DNA of 10,631 bases from Archangium sp. (GTDB taxonomy: Bacteria > Myxococcota > Myxococcia > Myxococcales > Myxococcaceae), in NCBI GenBank assembly GCA_016793585.1, contig JAEUJR010000956.1:1-10631 (forward strand), given 5' to 3'. Positions 9,929 to 10,631 of this stretch are shown piece by piece; the first letter of the stretch is position 1, and each line of letters opens with the position of its first letter. The translations under genes were made by a program, and so were the position numbers. The notes below the pieces were generated by a model. It ran no database searches. It worked only from the letters and a program-made list of their open reading frames with translations, and had not been told where the DNA came from.

Positions 9929-10631
9929 TCACGTCGCGATGACACGCGCACACCACGGTCCAAGCTCGGCTCCAGCAGGCTCGTTCACCGAGAGCAACAC
10001 CTCGCCCTCGACGTCGAGCGGCACCGGCCCATCGGAGCAGTTGAAGCTCACAGACACCGCGCGCCCATCACGCCGCGTGCGCTGAAACGAGAGCACGGGT
10101 CCGCTCGCCACGACTTGAACGTCATCGTCGAGGAACTCCCGGCGCAGCCGCAGCAGGTCGCTGATCAACCCGTACGTCTCTGGCTTCGGCCCATCGAGCG
10201 GCGGCATCGCGATTCGTTCGGGCCACGCGTCGTCGAGGCGGAACAGCGGCACACCGGCGGCGAGCTCGAACTCCGTGCCTGCGGTCAGCCACACCGGCTC
10301 GGGTCTCAGGAGCAGCCACGCGAGCGCGAACCGAACCCGCGTCACGTCGACCAGCGAGCCGAGCCGTGAGGTGTCGTGATTGTCGAGGAAGCGCAGCCGC
10401 GCACCGTGCGGCAACGGGCCCTGTCGATGCTCGAGGAAGCGCGTCCACCCCGCGAACGTCTCGGGCCGCATCGTGCCCTCGAGCAGCTGCAGCAACGCCT
10501 CACGATGCTGAAAGTCCGTCACCGCATCAGCGCCCAGGTCGCGCGAGAAGAACGGCTGCACGTCCATCACCACTTCACCGAGCAACGCGACGTCACGCCG
10601 CACCTTGCGAACGGCCGCGCGCAGCTCCTGC
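9929..10631 (-). CDS. Alpha-amylase family (GH13) glycoside hydrolase, C-terminal part (runs off right edge)
   Basis: The last 233 residues of a longer protein are visible; the frame is open at the right edge, so the catalytic nucleophile region lies outside. ALLGEV (15-20 of the fragment) carries the GH13 general acid Glu19, and FLDNHDTSRL (81-90) carries the conserved His85-Asp86 pair of the last active-site motif. Between them, QPFFSRDLGADAVTDFQHRE fits the helix and loop usually found there, followed by the end of the (beta/alpha)8 barrel. From about residue 165 a beta-rich C-terminal domain follows (VSVSFNCSDGPVPLDV and on), ending ARVIAT. The enzyme would cleave or transfer alpha-glucans; which one (amylase, cyclomaltodextrinase, maltogenic type) cannot be told without the N-terminal half. 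queE follows 38 bp downstream on the same strand. Confidence 0.88.
   Translation of the reverse strand, partial: QELRAAVRKVRRDVALLGEVVMDVQPFFSRDLGADAVTDFQHREALLQLLEGTMRPETFAGWTRFLEHRQGPLPHGARLRFLDNHDTSRLGSLVDVTRVRFALAWLLLRPEPVWLTAGTEFELAAGVPLFRLDDAWPERIAMPPLDGPKPETYGLISDLLRLRREFLDDDVQVVASGPVLSFQRTRRDGRAVSVSFNCSDGPVPLDVEGEVLLSVNEPAGAELGPWCARVIAT

Overview
This is a GC-rich window (roughly two-thirds G+C by eye, with third codon positions almost all G or C). It is packed with genes and shows no mobile element, tRNA, rRNA or CRISPR array. The gene content suggests a member of the Myxococcota. The pointers are a large Hanks-type Ser/Thr kinase fused to a WD-type propeller, a protein with a TIGR02996-type repeat-companion segment, a lipoprotein, and a GH13 enzyme beside a QueE of the kind that ends HKYxWxPxxRGV. 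The phylum is inferred from these family habits, not from a marker gene.

Layout, left to right. (1) The minus strand from 362 to the left edge holds the N-terminal 120 codons of a class-3-like aldehyde dehydrogenase with a good Shine-Dalgarno. (2) 469-2511 (-) is a 680-aa protein of unknown function. It appears to combine an N-terminal propeller-like half, a short helix-turn-helix-like segment, a DUF4241-like domain and a C-terminal tudor/SH3-like tail. (3) 2580-3554 (-) is a 324-aa lipoprotein with a propeller-like body. (4) 3555-3814 is a divergent intergenic region of 260 bp; its main visible feature is a 12-bp hairpin just upstream of the lipoprotein gene. (5) 3815-6793 (+) is a 992-aa transmembrane Ser/Thr kinase. 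(6) 6790-7170 (+) is a CPCC-type cysteine-rich small protein whose ATG overlaps the kinase stop. (7) 7180-9180 (+) is a 666-aa protein with a TIGR02996-type segment. (8) 9186-9890 (-) is queE, converging on the previous gene with only 5 bp between the two stop codons. (9) 9929 to the right edge (-) is the C-terminal part of a GH13 alpha-amylase-family enzyme.

How the genes may work together. The kinase, CPCC protein and TIGR02996-type protein look like one transcription unit (4-nt overlap, then a 9-nt spacer). A reasonable inference is a signalling module: a kinase with an outward-facing propeller sensor plus two cytoplasmic partners or substrates. The two genes transcribed divergently from it also encode propeller-like proteins, one of them a predicted lipoprotein. 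The aldehyde dehydrogenase, queE and GH13 genes look like ordinary housekeeping or metabolic neighbours. Nothing in the window proves a new system. The kinase-CPCC-TIGR02996 unit and the multidomain 680-aa protein are the parts least explained by known families.
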